In this document: positions 16,455 to 25,264 of the stretch, in pieces
Layout of the letters: each line of letters starts with the position of its first letter
Position numbering within the stretch: position 1 is the stretch's first letter
Origin: Alphaproteobacteria bacterium
Lineage (GTDB): Bacteria > Pseudomonadota > Alphaproteobacteria > RF32 > CAG-239
DNA length: 38,789 bases
Direction: 5' to 3'
Assembly (NCBI GenBank): GCA_900767645.1
Contig: CAAFZY010000039.1
Coordinates: 1 to 38,789, forward strand
Made by a program: the position numbers and the translations under genes
The notes under the pieces: generated by a model
Seen by the model: the letters and a program-made list of their open reading frames with translations, nothing else
What the model was told of the DNA's origin: nothing
Databases searched by the model: none

Positions 16455-17615
16455 CTATGCTGCTTTTGCAGAATATTTAGCGGCAAATTCATTCATTTTT
16501 TCAATAATATAAGACTGTTCATCGTGTTCCAAATACGGGTGCATCGGAATACTTAATACGGTTTTTGAAAGTTTTTCGCAAACCGGAACCGAACGAGTGT
16601 TCCATTTAGCATACGCGGTTTGAGTGTTTACCGGACGCGGATAGTATGCGCCGCACGGAATGCCGGCTTCACGCAAATAAGCCATCAATTCATCGCGATG
16701 CTCGCAGTTAATGGTGTACAGAGCGTAAGCAGAACGGCAGTTGTCCAAAATACGTTGCTTTCCGAAGTAATCGCTCAGTTCGTTATCATAACGTTTGGCA
16801 ATGGTGTAACGGTCAGCCAATTCTTTATCCAAAACAGTCATTTTCTGCAACAAAACGGCAGCTTGGAAAGTATTCATACGACCGGTCATACCCAAACGAA
16901 CGTTATCATAGTGGTCGTTCGGGCTCATACCGTGAACGCGTGAAGATTTTACCAATTCATTTTCTTCATTATTATCGGTAAATACGGCACCGCCGTCGCC
17001 ATAACCGCCTAACGGCTTGGTCGGATAAAATGAGGTTGCGGTCATATCTGAAATTGAGCCGGCTCTTTTGCCGTGATATACCGAACCGAATGACTGGCAA
17101 GAGTCTGACAAAACTTTCATGCCGTTTTCATGGGCGATTTTGATAATTTCATCGAGTTCGCACGGAGAACCGAAAATATCAACCGGAATAACGGCCTTTA
17201 AGTTCAATTTGCCTTCTTTTTTAACCTCGGCAATAGCGCGTTTCAAATCTTCGGGGTTCATATTGTAGGTATCCGGACGAGAATCAACAAAAACAGGAGT
17301 TGCACCAAGCAAAACCGGAGCCTCGGCAGATGAAACAAATGTAAATGACGAAACAAATACGGCATCACCCGGTTTAACGTCCCACGCCATCAAGGCCAAA
17401 GTTAAAGCATCGGTACCTGAACCGCAGGTTGCGCAATATTTGCTGCCGGCATATTCGGCCAATTTTTGGTCAAGTTCTTTGGTTTCAGGACCTTGGCAAT
17501 ATGCGCCGTGAATTAAAATTTTTTCAATAGCGGCCATAAATTTGTCACGACCGATAATTTTTTGCGATGTTGCGCAATCAAACAAACAAATGTTTTTTTC
17601 AGGTTTATTTGTCAT
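16455..17615 (-). CDS. DegT/DnrJ/EryC1/StrS family sugar aminotransferase
   Basis: This 386-residue PLP enzyme of the nucleotide-sugar aminotransferase family transfers an amino group to a keto sugar, usually for surface polysaccharides. The PLP lysine is Lys200 in SFYPTKPLGGYGDGG. The cofactor-binding CGSGTDALTLAL and DSCQSFGSVYHGKRAG are visible. It resembles WbpE/WlbC-type enzymes most, but substrate cannot be read from sequence. The ATG at 17615 has AGAGGA 8 bases upstream. The longer frame to 17684 adds an unlikely 23-residue N terminus. It stands alone, without other polysaccharide genes nearby. Confidence 0.92.
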   Translation of the reverse strand: MTNKPEKNICLFDCATSQKIIGRDKFMAAIEKILIHGAYCQGPETKELDQKLAEYAGSKYCATCGSGTDALTLALMAWDVKPGDAVFVSSFTFVSSAEAPVLLGATPVFVDSRPDTYNMNPEDLKRAIAEVKKEGKLNLKAVIPVDIFGSPCELDEIIKIAHENGMKVLSDSCQSFGSVYHGKRAGSISDMTATSFYPTKPLGGYGDGGAVFTDNNEENELVKSSRVHGMSPNDHYDNVRLGMTGRMNTFQAAVLLQKMTVLDKELADRYTIAKRYDNELSDYFGKQRILDNCRSAYALYTINCEHRDELMAYLREAGIPCGAYYPRPVNTQTAYAKWNTRSVPVCEKLSKTVLSIPMHPYLEHDEQSYIIEKMNEFAAKYSAKAA

Positions 17616-17811
17616 TTTTTTATTCCTCTTATAAAAGTTTAACTGGGGCGATATTATGACACAACCAGCTTTGTTGCAACACACAAAACATTTCTTGATT
17701 GTAACAAAGATACTTTTTCATACCATGATTTTAAACATTTTTGTTGATTAAATAAAGGGAGTTGTTATATTTGAAATAAGTTGTATATTTTTTTGATTGT
17801 AGGAATAAATT

Positions 17812-18594
17812 ATGAAAAAATTAAGTCTGACGGTTTTGTTGGCATTGAGTCTGACCGCTTGCGCAAGCAGCAAAAGCATGCCTGACAATACCGCCGACGA
17901 CGATGCTCTTGAAACCTATAACCGCGCCGTGTTTGAATTTAACTACCAATTAGACAAGGCCGTTATCAAGCCGGTTGCCAAAGGTTATAAAAATGTAACC
18001 AACCAATTTACGCGTGATCGGGTAAGCACTTTTTTTGATAATTTGGAAGAACCGGCTTACGCCATTAATAATTTATTTCAGGGTAAAATTAAAGAAAGCG
18101 GCGTTTCGGTCGGACGTTTTGCCATAAACTCCACACTCGGGTTGCTCGGAACATTTGATGTTGCCGAAGGCTGGGGCTTAAACAAAAAGAAAAATTCGTT
18201 TGACGCCACCATGGCGCAATATTGCGTTCCGGACGGGCCGTTTGTTATGATTCCGGTTTTAGGTCCGGCCACACCGCGCTATTTGGTCGGTTGGGCGGGC
18301 GATGCTTATGCAAGTCCGATGTATTGGGCATTGGTTGACGTTAATGACAGCGGTGTTGACGCTGCGGTTTGGGGCTCGGTTGCTCTTAAATACATTAACA
18401 TCAGGGCTGAAAGTTTAACATTAACCGACAGTCTTGAAGAAAGCGCCGTTGATTTTTACGCCACCATGAAATCAGCTTTTATGCAAAACCGGCAAAAATT
18501 TACCAGCATCTGCGCCGCAAAAAGCAATCAGAACAATACGCCAAGTTATGATTTTGACTTCGGTTATGATGATTTTGATGATGATTTTGAATAA
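17812..18594 (+). CDS. mlaA: Outer membrane lipoprotein MlaA (VacJ)
   Basis: This 260-residue lipoprotein removes mislocalised phospholipids from the outer leaflet of the outer membrane and passes them to MlaC. Residues 1-17 are a signal peptide with lipobox LTAC. The family motifs DALETYNRAVFEFN and EGWGLNKK are present, as is the segment YCVPDGPFVMIPVLGPATPR (family form GPYxxLPxxGPST). The acidic Asp/Phe-rich tail (residues about 245-260) is unusual. mlaC follows after 20 bp. mlaB, D, E and F are not in the window. Confidence 0.95.
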   Translation: MKKLSLTVLLALSLTACASSKSMPDNTADDDALETYNRAVFEFNYQLDKAVIKPVAKGYKNVTNQFTRDRVSTFFDNLEEPAYAINNLFQGKIKESGVSVGRFAINSTLGLLGTFDVAEGWGLNKKKNSFDATMAQYCVPDGPFVMIPVLGPATPRYLVGWAGDAYASPMYWALVDVNDSGVDAAVWGSVALKYINIRAESLTLTDSLEESAVDFYATMKSAFMQNRQKFTSICAAKSNQNNTPSYDFDFGYDDFDDDFE

Positions 18595-18614
18595 TTTTTA
18601 ATTGGGGAACTCAA

Positions 18615-19211
18615 ATGAAAAAAATTTTATTTTCCGTTTTAACCGCTTTATTGCTGACCGTAAATGCGGCATATGCCGAAATTAATGCGCAAAAAGCTGA
18701 AGACTTTGTTAAAAACATTACAAAACAAGGCATTGAAGAAATTATCAACTCCGATGTTACGCAAGCTGAAAAAGATCAGCGTTTTGCCAAATTGTTTAAT
18801 GAATATCTTGACCTTGATTTTATCGGCAGATTTGTTTTGGGACGCTATTGGAAAACCGCAACGCCTAAGCAACGCTCTGAATTTATTACCGTTTACCGCG
18901 AGCTGAATATTAAAACGTGGTCAAAGCGCTTTGATGAGTTTAAGGGTAAAATTTTTATTTTTAACGGCACAACACCTTCTTCTTCACAAAACCAGATTTT
19001 TGTAAATTCAACCGTTCCGATGGATCAGGGCGCGCCGGCTAAAGTGGTATGGAGAGTTAAAGAAACAAACGGACAGTTTAAGGTAGTTGACATCATTATT
19101 GAAAATGTAAGTCTGGCCATTACGGCTCGTAACGAATACACCACCTATATTCGCAAATCACCTGACGGTATTGACGGGTTAATCAATGATTTGAAAAAGA
19201 AAAGCCTGTAA
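18615..19211 (+). CDS. mlaC: Periplasmic phospholipid carrier MlaC (Ttg2D family)
   Basis: This 198-residue protein has a signal peptide (cleavage after AAYA) and the MlaC fold: LFNEYLDLDFIGRFVLGRYW, RSEFITVYRELN, and a C-terminal WRVKETNGQFKVVDIIIENVS split over two strands. It shuttles lipids between MlaA in the outer membrane and the inner-membrane MlaFEDB transporter. It is co-directional with mlaA and 20 bp downstream. Its start has a GGGGAAC site. Confidence 0.95.
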   Translation: MKKILFSVLTALLLTVNAAYAEINAQKAEDFVKNITKQGIEEIINSDVTQAEKDQRFAKLFNEYLDLDFIGRFVLGRYWKTATPKQRSEFITVYRELNIKTWSKRFDEFKGKIFIFNGTTPSSSQNQIFVNSTVPMDQGAPAKVVWRVKETNGQFKVVDIIIENVSLAITARNEYTTYIRKSPDGIDGLINDLKKKSL

Positions 19212-19300
19212 AATGGTATTGGGCTGTATCGCAATGAAATAATTGACAAATTACAATATTTCGGTTAATATAAAGGCATAATTATTTTTTGGGGACAGAG

Positions 19301-20272
19301 ATGCAAAAGTTCAGTATATTTTTCATAGCATTGGCAGGCACTTTGCTTATCAGCTCAATTTCAACCGCCCGCGTTTGCTTTTTAGCCAGCAGCGACGACG
19401 AAAGCGGTTGCTTGGTCAGCGACGGATATAATATTACAGAAAGCGAAAAATGCTACGGTATGAAGCCTTGCGATAAACCAAACAAAAACTCTCCGGCTTG
19501 TATTGATAACAGCGTCAACTTCTATTCACCCGAAAACTGTTGTTCCAACACCGCATTATATGAAAAATGCGAAGGCGTCGGCAAAATTTGCAAAGGCACA
19601 ATCTGTTCCGGCTCGGCAGGCGGCGAAAGCTATTCTTACTGCAGAATCGGCTATTGCGGATGTTCATCAGAATATTCAGAAACCTGTGACGCCTCTAAAG
19701 GATTGGTCGGCGTAGGTGATGCCTGTGACGGAAAATATAAAAGCTGCCGTTGCAACTCAAGCTTTCAGCCTTGCGATAAAAACGGCACCTGCTCGGGCAC
19801 ATCATGTAAAGACGACCGCGGAACATTATATCAAAATTGCGAATGTCCGACCGTCGGCTCCAACGGCTGGGTTGCCGACCCCGGTTCATGTTGCGGAACA
19901 TACACCACAACCTGCACTAATCGCCCGAGCGGAAAAAGAGTTTATAAATGCAAAACAGTTTCCACTCCGTCTTGCGTGTGCGGTTTAACTCGTGATACCA
20001 ACAATTCGCAATGCGTCAGCGGCTGTACCGATTCAAGATATGAATATGTCGGCAATATTCCGGCTAACGCCATTTGCAATGACTACACCGGCGGTATTAT
20101 GTCGCCTTGCGGAAGCTCTTGCCGCTGTCAATCGGGGTATTGGGATTACGCATCAAGTTGCGGCGTACAAAGCAGTAACATTTGCGGCGAGCTCGGGTAT
20201 ACCGACAAATCTTGTCCTGACGACTGGATTGCCTGCCCGTTTGACCCGTCGGCAAAAAAATGCTTAAACTAA
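19301..20272 (+). CDS. Secreted cysteine-rich protein
   Basis: This 323-residue protein has a signal peptide (residues 1 to about 23, ending SISTA) and about 39 cysteines in the mature part. I do not recognise a named family. Short Cys-Gly-rich loops (CRCNSSFQPC, GTCSGTSC, CGSSCRCQSGY) and a C-terminal CPFDPSAKKC motif resemble modules in the large protein at 1-1817, which carries CPFDTSYKKC. Disulfide-rich surface display is likely. I start at the ATG at 19301, preceded by GGGGACAGAG. An upstream in-frame TTG at 19289 would put the ribosome binding site inside the gene. A strong terminator follows. Confidence 0.85.
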   Translation: MQKFSIFFIALAGTLLISSISTARVCFLASSDDESGCLVSDGYNITESEKCYGMKPCDKPNKNSPACIDNSVNFYSPENCCSNTALYEKCEGVGKICKGTICSGSAGGESYSYCRIGYCGCSSEYSETCDASKGLVGVGDACDGKYKSCRCNSSFQPCDKNGTCSGTSCKDDRGTLYQNCECPTVGSNGWVADPGSCCGTYTTTCTNRPSGKRVYKCKTVSTPSCVCGLTRDTNNSQCVSGCTDSRYEYVGNIPANAICNDYTGGIMSPCGSSCRCQSGYWDYASSCGVQSSNICGELGYTDKSCPDDWIACPFDPSAKKCLN

Positions 20273-20290
20273 CGGCTATTTAATTATTTA

Positions 20291-20324
20291 GCGGCAGATG
20301 CACAAAAATCTGCCGCTGTTTTTT
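20291..20324 (+). terminator. Intrinsic terminator after the cysteine-rich gene
   Basis: GCGGCAGA (20291-20298) pairs with TCTGCCGC (20309-20316), 10-base loop, followed by TG and a run of T. Confidence 0.9.
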
Positions 20325-20429
20325 ATGTAAACATTCCTTCTTAAACACATCAAAAGCAAAATACTCTTGTTTTTTGCAATGATTCGTGTTATATATCTGT
20401 ACATATTTGAAGGAGAATATTGGTTTGCC

Positions 20430-20789
20430 ATGATTATCAACAGCAATGATATTTTGCAAAGAAATATTTTGACAAATAAATGCTTTTATCAAACAACCGC
20501 TCAAATTATGCATGACTTTGAGCAAAAAGGTTATGCCAACTCGGCTGATGAAACCGCCAAAGTTATTGCCGCATACCACAATATGGTGCAAAAAAAATCT
20601 AAAAATAATTACAGCAAAGATTATAACGAAGCTTTCGGTAAAATAGACAGCGCCATAAAAAGCATGGCCAACAAAGTTTTTTATACCTATGACAAGCAAA
20701 GTTTTGATTATGCTTATCGCTCGTTTCAAAATTTTGATTATATCAACGCCATTATCGGACGACAGCGCCTTAAAAAGAACAGCTTTTAA
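20430..20789 (+). CDS. Small hypothetical protein
   Basis: This 119-residue protein from the ATG at 20430 is unrecognised. It is soluble and mostly helical by composition (KCFYQTTAQIMHDFEQKG, ADETAKVIAAYHNM, then a basic Tyr/Phe-rich end). Start choice is uncertain. AAGGAG sits at 20410-20415, 14 bases before this ATG, which is long. Starting upstream in the same frame (20382 or 20367) would add a hydrophobic Tyr/Phe-rich segment and put the site inside the gene. It lies alone between a terminator and gpsA. Confidence 0.6.
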   Translation: MIINSNDILQRNILTNKCFYQTTAQIMHDFEQKGYANSADETAKVIAAYHNMVQKKSKNNYSKDYNEAFGKIDSAIKSMANKVFYTYDKQSFDYAYRSFQNFDYINAIIGRQRLKKNSF

Positions 20790-20885
20790 CATAATGGCTG
20801 TTGACTTCTTTATTTTCATTATTGCAATCAGATATACTTATGACTAGACTGTGTTTATAATTTTAATTACAGCAACGAGGCTAAA

Positions 20886-21863
20886 ATGAAACAAATATCT
20901 GTTATCGGCTGCGGCCGTTGGGGAACTTTTTTGGGCTGGTACGCCGCCAATTATTGCGTTGACAGCGTAATTTTGTATGACATCCCGACTTCTCCGAATT
21001 TTATTGAATTACAGCAAACAAGACAAAATTCGTATCTGCAATTAAGCGATAATATGACCTTAACTCCGGATTTAAACAAAATTTTGCAAAATGATTACAT
21101 CATTATTTCAATCGGTTGTCAGCATTTGCGCGAATTGGCAAAACAGCTTAACACCTATAACCTTGACGGCAAATACTTTTTGCTTGCCATGAAAGGACTT
21201 GAAGAGCCGAGCGCTAAAATTTTGGTAGACGTATTTAATGAAGAAATTAAGCAAAATATTCATGTCGCTTGCCTTGGCGGCCCCGGACATGTTCAAGATT
21301 ATATGAAAAAAGTTCCGTCGTGCGCAGTAATTGACAGTTACGAAGAAAATGCAAAAGACAAGTGGATTAAATTAATGCAAAGCAATTTAATTCGTTTTTA
21401 CTATGGCGATGATGTTATCGGCAACCAAATCGGCGCAGCGCTTAAAAATGTTATCGGCATTGCCGCCGGCATTTTGGACGGTCTTGATTGGTACGGGCTT
21501 AAAGGCGCGTTAATGGCGCGCGCTCCGGTTGAAGTAGGCCGCCTGATTAAGCATTTCGGCGGAAATCCGTTTACCGCGTACGGCTTGGCTCACCTTGGCG
21601 ATTATGAGGCAACTTTGTTTTCAAAACACAGTCATAACCGTATGTATGGCGAAATGTTTGCCAAAGGCGAGCGTTTCGGCAAATTAGCGGAAGGTGTTGA
21701 CACCTTAAAAGCCGTAAAAGCCATTGCCGACAAAGAAAATATCGATATGCCGATTTGTCAGGCGTTGTATAAAGTTATTTTTGAAAACGCAGACATTAAA
21801 GAAACTATCCGCGCTATGTTTGAACGCGGGCTCAAAAAAGAATTTGAGTATATTTCAAAATAA
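20886..21863 (+). CDS. gpsA: GpsA-like NAD(P)-dependent glycerol-3-phosphate dehydrogenase
   Basis: This 325-residue protein has an N-terminal Rossmann motif (VIGCGRWGTFLGWYA). It also has the C-terminal GpsA domain with the catalytic-lysine region GAALKNVIGIAAGILDGL and the LAHLGDYEATLFSKHSHN segment corresponding to LAGLGDLxxT. GpsA makes glycerol-3-phosphate for PlsY. Several normally invariant positions differ: GGPGHVQDY where GPSFAxEV is usual, and GDYEAT for GDLxxT. It is therefore a divergent GpsA, or a related dehydrogenase of the same fold. A terminator follows. Confidence 0.8.
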   Translation: MKQISVIGCGRWGTFLGWYAANYCVDSVILYDIPTSPNFIELQQTRQNSYLQLSDNMTLTPDLNKILQNDYIIISIGCQHLRELAKQLNTYNLDGKYFLLAMKGLEEPSAKILVDVFNEEIKQNIHVACLGGPGHVQDYMKKVPSCAVIDSYEENAKDKWIKLMQSNLIRFYYGDDVIGNQIGAALKNVIGIAAGILDGLDWYGLKGALMARAPVEVGRLIKHFGGNPFTAYGLAHLGDYEATLFSKHSHNRMYGEMFAKGERFGKLAEGVDTLKAVKAIADKENIDMPICQALYKVIFENADIKETIRAMFERGLKKEFEYISK

Positions 21864-21889
21864 AATTCTTTGCTTTCCGGCAAAATTAT

Positions 21890-21923
21890 ATCGGTGACCG
21901 CTGTCAAGCTGTCACCGATTTTT
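21890..21923 (+). terminator. Intrinsic terminator after gpsA
   Basis: ATCGGTGAC (21890-21898) pairs perfectly with GTCACCGAT (21911-21919) across a 12-base loop, followed by T residues. Confidence 0.85.
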
Positions 21924-21943
21924 GCATATAATGTATTTAAGAT

Positions 21944-22038
21944 ACAACTTATACACAGCTTTGGACTCGTAAATATTGCAAAAAAAAAACGCGAGCTAAA
22001 ATCTTTTCAAAACTAACTTTTTGAGGAGATTTTTACTC
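21944..22038 (+). repeat. Dispersed upstream element plus leader, copy 2
   Basis: This copy is almost identical to copy 1 (14709-14801). TTATACACA is at 21949-21957, the variable spacer is four bases, and the leader carries GAGGAG. The outer inverted repeat (21993-22004 with the bases before the ATG) has two mismatches here, and the inner TCAAAA/TTTTGA stem is intact. It begins 20 bp after the gpsA terminator and ends at the pilin-like start codon. Confidence 0.9.
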
Positions 22039-22644
22039 ATGAATACACAATCCGGTCGGTCTATGGTGGAAATGCTCGGGGTGTTAGCGATAATCGGTGT
22101 CTTGTCCGTTGGGGCAATTGCAGGGTACTCCAAAGCGATGATGAAATATAAGCTTAACAAGCAAGCAGAGCAGTTAAGCACCATAATTAACGCCTCAATT
22201 CGTTATTATAATGATTTGCGGCTAATAGGTTCTGGTGATGCATACGACTTAATCCCGATACTGGATAAACTCGGTGAAATTCCCAAAGAAATGGCGCCAA
22301 AAAACCCAACAGGCTTACTTAAAGATGTATTCGGCAATTTAATAAGCATTTACTATCACAACACAAACTATCTCGGTATAATTCATTATATTGATAAAAG
22401 CAAAAGAAGTGTGGAAATTTGCCGTAATATTATCATCACCGCGAAAGAAAATCACGCAGATATAAGCCAAATACTTTTCCGCAATGATTATAGCGATAAT
22501 ATAGAATGGAGTAATGATATATACGGCGACAAAATATGTGACTCGGCTTCTGTTTGCTTGAAAGATATGACGGCAAAACAAATTGACGATGCTTGCAGTT
22601 TTTGCGCTTCCGACAGGTGTTTACTTTACATCATAATAAGATAA
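22039..22644 (+). CDS. Prepilin-like protein 2 with cysteine-rich C terminus
   Basis: This 201-residue paralogue of the genes at 14802 and 30837 has a very short leader (MNTQSG) and then RSMVEMLGVLAIIGVLSVGA, with Glu at mature position +5. Shared segments are MMKYKLNKQAEQ, LDKLGEIPKEM, KDVFG, ICRNIIITAKE and LKDMTAKQIDDAC. The C terminus has a cluster of cysteines (CSFCASDRC). I use the ATG at 22039, because the frame opens at a TTG inside the ribosome binding site. It lies alone between gpsA and uvrC. It is probably a secreted pilin or pseudopilin subunit. Confidence 0.85.
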   Translation: MNTQSGRSMVEMLGVLAIIGVLSVGAIAGYSKAMMKYKLNKQAEQLSTIINASIRYYNDLRLIGSGDAYDLIPILDKLGEIPKEMAPKNPTGLLKDVFGNLISIYYHNTNYLGIIHYIDKSKRSVEICRNIIITAKENHADISQILFRNDYSDNIEWSNDIYGDKICDSASVCLKDMTAKQIDDACSFCASDRCLLYIIIR

Positions 22645-22698
22645 ATTTCTGTTTATTTTTCCCGCAAAGCAAGTTATATATAATTTCATGAGGGAAAA

Positions 22699-24504
22699 AT
22701 GGCAGATATTAAACACGGCTTGGAAGTTTTAAAAAACAACGTAAAAATCGCCCCGCAAAATCCGGGGGTTTACCGCATGATAAGCAAAAGCGACGAGGTT
22801 TTGTACGTCGGAAAAGCCAAAAACATTAAAAAACGAATCGTTGCTTACACCAAGTTTGATAAGCTTCCGCTCCGCTTGCAGCGCATGGTGGCGGAAGTTG
22901 ACCGCATGGAGTTTATTATTGTTGAAAACGAGGCCAAAGCTCTGCTAATGGAAAACGAGCTGATTAAGCGTTTTTCGCCGCGGTTTAATATTTTACTCAA
23001 AGACGACAAGACTTTTCCGCATTTAATGATTAACCCCCATGAAGATTATCCGGCATTGCGCAAACAGCGCGGCAAACGCAACGGTAACTGTCGTTATTTC
23101 GGACCGTTTGTTAATGCCTCGGCGGTTAATAACGTTATGGATATTATTCAAAAGGCTTTTTTACTCCGCTCATGCCGCGACTCTGATTTTAAGAACCGAC
23201 AGCGCCCTTGCCTGCTTTATCAAATAAAACGCTGCTCCGCACCGTGCGTTAATAAAATCAGCAAAGAAGATTACCGCGCATTGGTTAATCAGGTTATAGA
23301 CTTTTTGGAAGGCAAAAACACTAAAATTCAAGACGAATTATCGCAAAAAATGCTTGCTGCCAGCGAGCACTGCGAATATGAGCTTGCCGCCGTTTACCGC
23401 GACCGAATCCGTGCGCTTACCGCCATTCAAACCGGCAATTTGGTTGAATACTCCGGCTTGCAGTCGGTTGATATTATCGGCATTGCCCGCAAAGGCGGTC
23501 TGATTTGCATTCAGCTGTTTATTGTGCGCGGCGGGCAAAATTGCGGCAACGTGCCGTATTTTCCGGAACAAACCGACGACGCGAGCGACGCGGAAATATT
23601 GGAAGCCTTTATCAGCGAGTTTTACGGCAATCATATTCCTCCGAAAGAAATTTATATTTCAGAACTGCCGGAAAACACTGAGTTTTTGGAAGAAGCCATC
23701 GGGGTTAAAATTTATAATTACACCCGCGGCATTAAAGCAAAGCTGATTACCAACGCCAAAGAAAACGCTCTGGCGGCAATTGAACGCAAAATTGCCGAAA
23801 CCGCATCGGTTAAAAGCAATTTGGCGGAGCTGGTCAAATATTTCGGGTTGCCTAATCAGCCAAAACGGATTGAGATTTATGATAACTCGCATTTTCAGGG
23901 CAGTTATGCCATCGGCGCCATGGTGGTTGCAACTCCGGAGGGTTTTGATAAAAAAGCATACCGTACTTTTAACATTAAAAATCCTGACATCACCAACGAT
24001 GACTTTGCGATGATGAAAGAGGTTTTAACCCGCCGCTTTGAAAAAATGACGCCGGAAAACCGCCCCGATATAATTTTGCTTGACGGCGGATTGGGACAAC
24101 TCCACGCCGTGCACGACTGCTTAAAAGATTACGATTTAAGCGGAATTACAATTATTGCCATTTCCAAGGGGCCGGACAGAAATGCCGGTAAAGAATTTTA
24201 TCATGTTTTAGGACGCGAAAGTTTTTCATTGCCGTATCGTTCGCCGATTGCGTTTTATTTGCAAAATTTGCGCGACGAGGCTCACCGTTTTGCCATCGGC
24301 ACCCACCGCAAAAAACGCGGCAAGTCGGTTTATAAATCGCAAGTTGATGAAATTGAGGGAATCGGCGCCAAACGCAAGCGCGATTTGCTAAATTATTTCG
24401 GCTCGGCGGAAGAAATTGCGCAGGCCGGCGTGCCCGATTTGATGAAAGTTGACGGAATCAGCAAAAAAACAGCTGAAAAGATTTATAATTTCTTCCATAA
24501 ATAA
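22699..24504 (+). CDS. uvrC: Excinuclease ABC subunit UvrC
   Basis: This 601-residue protein makes both incisions in nucleotide excision repair. The GIY-YIG nuclease domain is at the N terminus (PGVYRMISKSDEVLYVGKAK), with the family's conserved CLLYQIKRCSAPC cysteine region near residue 175. A UVR segment follows around 200. The RNase H-like domain has YDNSHFQGSYAIGAMVV and LLDGGLGQLH, and a C-terminal helix-hairpin-helix region ends the protein (VDEIEGIGAKRKRDLL, VDGISKKTAEKI). Length is typical. pgsA follows at 59 bp, a common neighbour in proteobacteria. Confidence 0.97.
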   Translation: MADIKHGLEVLKNNVKIAPQNPGVYRMISKSDEVLYVGKAKNIKKRIVAYTKFDKLPLRLQRMVAEVDRMEFIIVENEAKALLMENELIKRFSPRFNILLKDDKTFPHLMINPHEDYPALRKQRGKRNGNCRYFGPFVNASAVNNVMDIIQKAFLLRSCRDSDFKNRQRPCLLYQIKRCSAPCVNKISKEDYRALVNQVIDFLEGKNTKIQDELSQKMLAASEHCEYELAAVYRDRIRALTAIQTGNLVEYSGLQSVDIIGIARKGGLICIQLFIVRGGQNCGNVPYFPEQTDDASDAEILEAFISEFYGNHIPPKEIYISELPENTEFLEEAIGVKIYNYTRGIKAKLITNAKENALAAIERKIAETASVKSNLAELVKYFGLPNQPKRIEIYDNSHFQGSYAIGAMVVATPEGFDKKAYRTFNIKNPDITNDDFAMMKEVLTRRFEKMTPENRPDIILLDGGLGQLHAVHDCLKDYDLSGITIIAISKGPDRNAGKEFYHVLGRESFSLPYRSPIAFYLQNLRDEAHRFAIGTHRKKRGKSVYKSQVDEIEGIGAKRKRDLLNYFGSAEEIAQAGVPDLMKVDGISKKTAEKIYNFFHK

Positions 24505-24563
24505 AAATTTTATTCTATACTGGGTTCAGTTTTGCAAAATTAACTATTATAAAAGGGAAAGAA

Positions 24564-25262
24564 ATGTACAATTTGCCTAATCTGTTGACGATTTCCAGAA
24601 TTGTGGTAATTCCGGTTATCTTTTTATCACTTTACATTAACTCATTTTGGTGGACGATGTTTATCGCCATTTTGTTTGTTGCCGCCGCCGTTACCGATTA
24701 TTTTGACGGATATTTGGCGCGCAGCCGCAATGAAACGTCCGCCTTCGGTCGCCTGCTTGACCCGATTGCCGACAAGCTTTTGGTTGCATCGGCATTGGTA
24801 GTTATTTTAGCCAAGCCGAATATGGTTTGGAGCACCTTAACTTATATTCCGGCATTTATTATCCTTTGCCGCGAGATTTTGGTTTCAGGCTTGCGAGAAT
24901 TTTTGCGTGAAGTTAACGTCGGCTTGCCGGTTACGCGTTTGGCAAAATGGAAAACCGGTTTTCAGATGACCGCTCTTTCCATGATGCTGTTCCACGGGCT
25001 GTGGATTTGGCCTTATTTGGGCGAATTTTTACTTTGGATTGCCGCGGCTTTAACCTTTATTACCGGTTATCAGTACTTTCAAAAAAGCGTTGATTATATT
25101 AAAACGCTTGAAAAAGCCAAAACCGTAGAGGCTAAAATTGTAATTAAGCCGCAAACCAAAGTCGTTAAAAAAGCGGCAAAGAAAACGGCAGCTAAAAAGG
25201 CTCCGATTAAAAAAGCCGTTTCAGCTAAAAAATCGACCAAGAAAACAACCGCTAAAAAATAA
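24564..25262 (+). CDS. pgsA: CDP-diacylglycerol-glycerol-3-phosphate 3-phosphatidyltransferase PgsA with Lys/Ala tail
   Basis: This membrane enzyme makes phosphatidylglycerol phosphate from CDP-diacylglycerol (the product of CdsA) and glycerol-3-phosphate. The CDP-alcohol phosphotransferase signature DGYLAR, then G, LLDPIADK, is at about residues 48-72. After the last hydrophobic segment (about residue 175), residues 185-232 form an unusual tail made mostly of Lys, Ala and Thr (KKAAKKTAAKKAPIKKA), as in histone-H1-like proteins. Ordinary PgsA is about 180-190 residues, so the tail is an addition. The response regulator gene starts 2 bases after the stop. Confidence 0.95.
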   Translation: MYNLPNLLTISRIVVIPVIFLSLYINSFWWTMFIAILFVAAAVTDYFDGYLARSRNETSAFGRLLDPIADKLLVASALVVILAKPNMVWSTLTYIPAFIILCREILVSGLREFLREVNVGLPVTRLAKWKTGFQMTALSMMLFHGLWIWPYLGEFLLWIAAALTFITGYQYFQKSVDYIKTLEKAKTVEAKIVIKPQTKVVKKAAKKTAAKKAPIKKAVSAKKSTKKTTAKK

Positions 25263-25264
25263 TC

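Noticed and set aside
22021..22038. TTG at 22021 (and at 30822) as starts of the pilin-like genes
   Set aside because: These TTG codons overlap or precede the GAGGAG site. The ATGs at 22039 and 30837/30840 follow it at a normal distance and agree with the copy at 14802.
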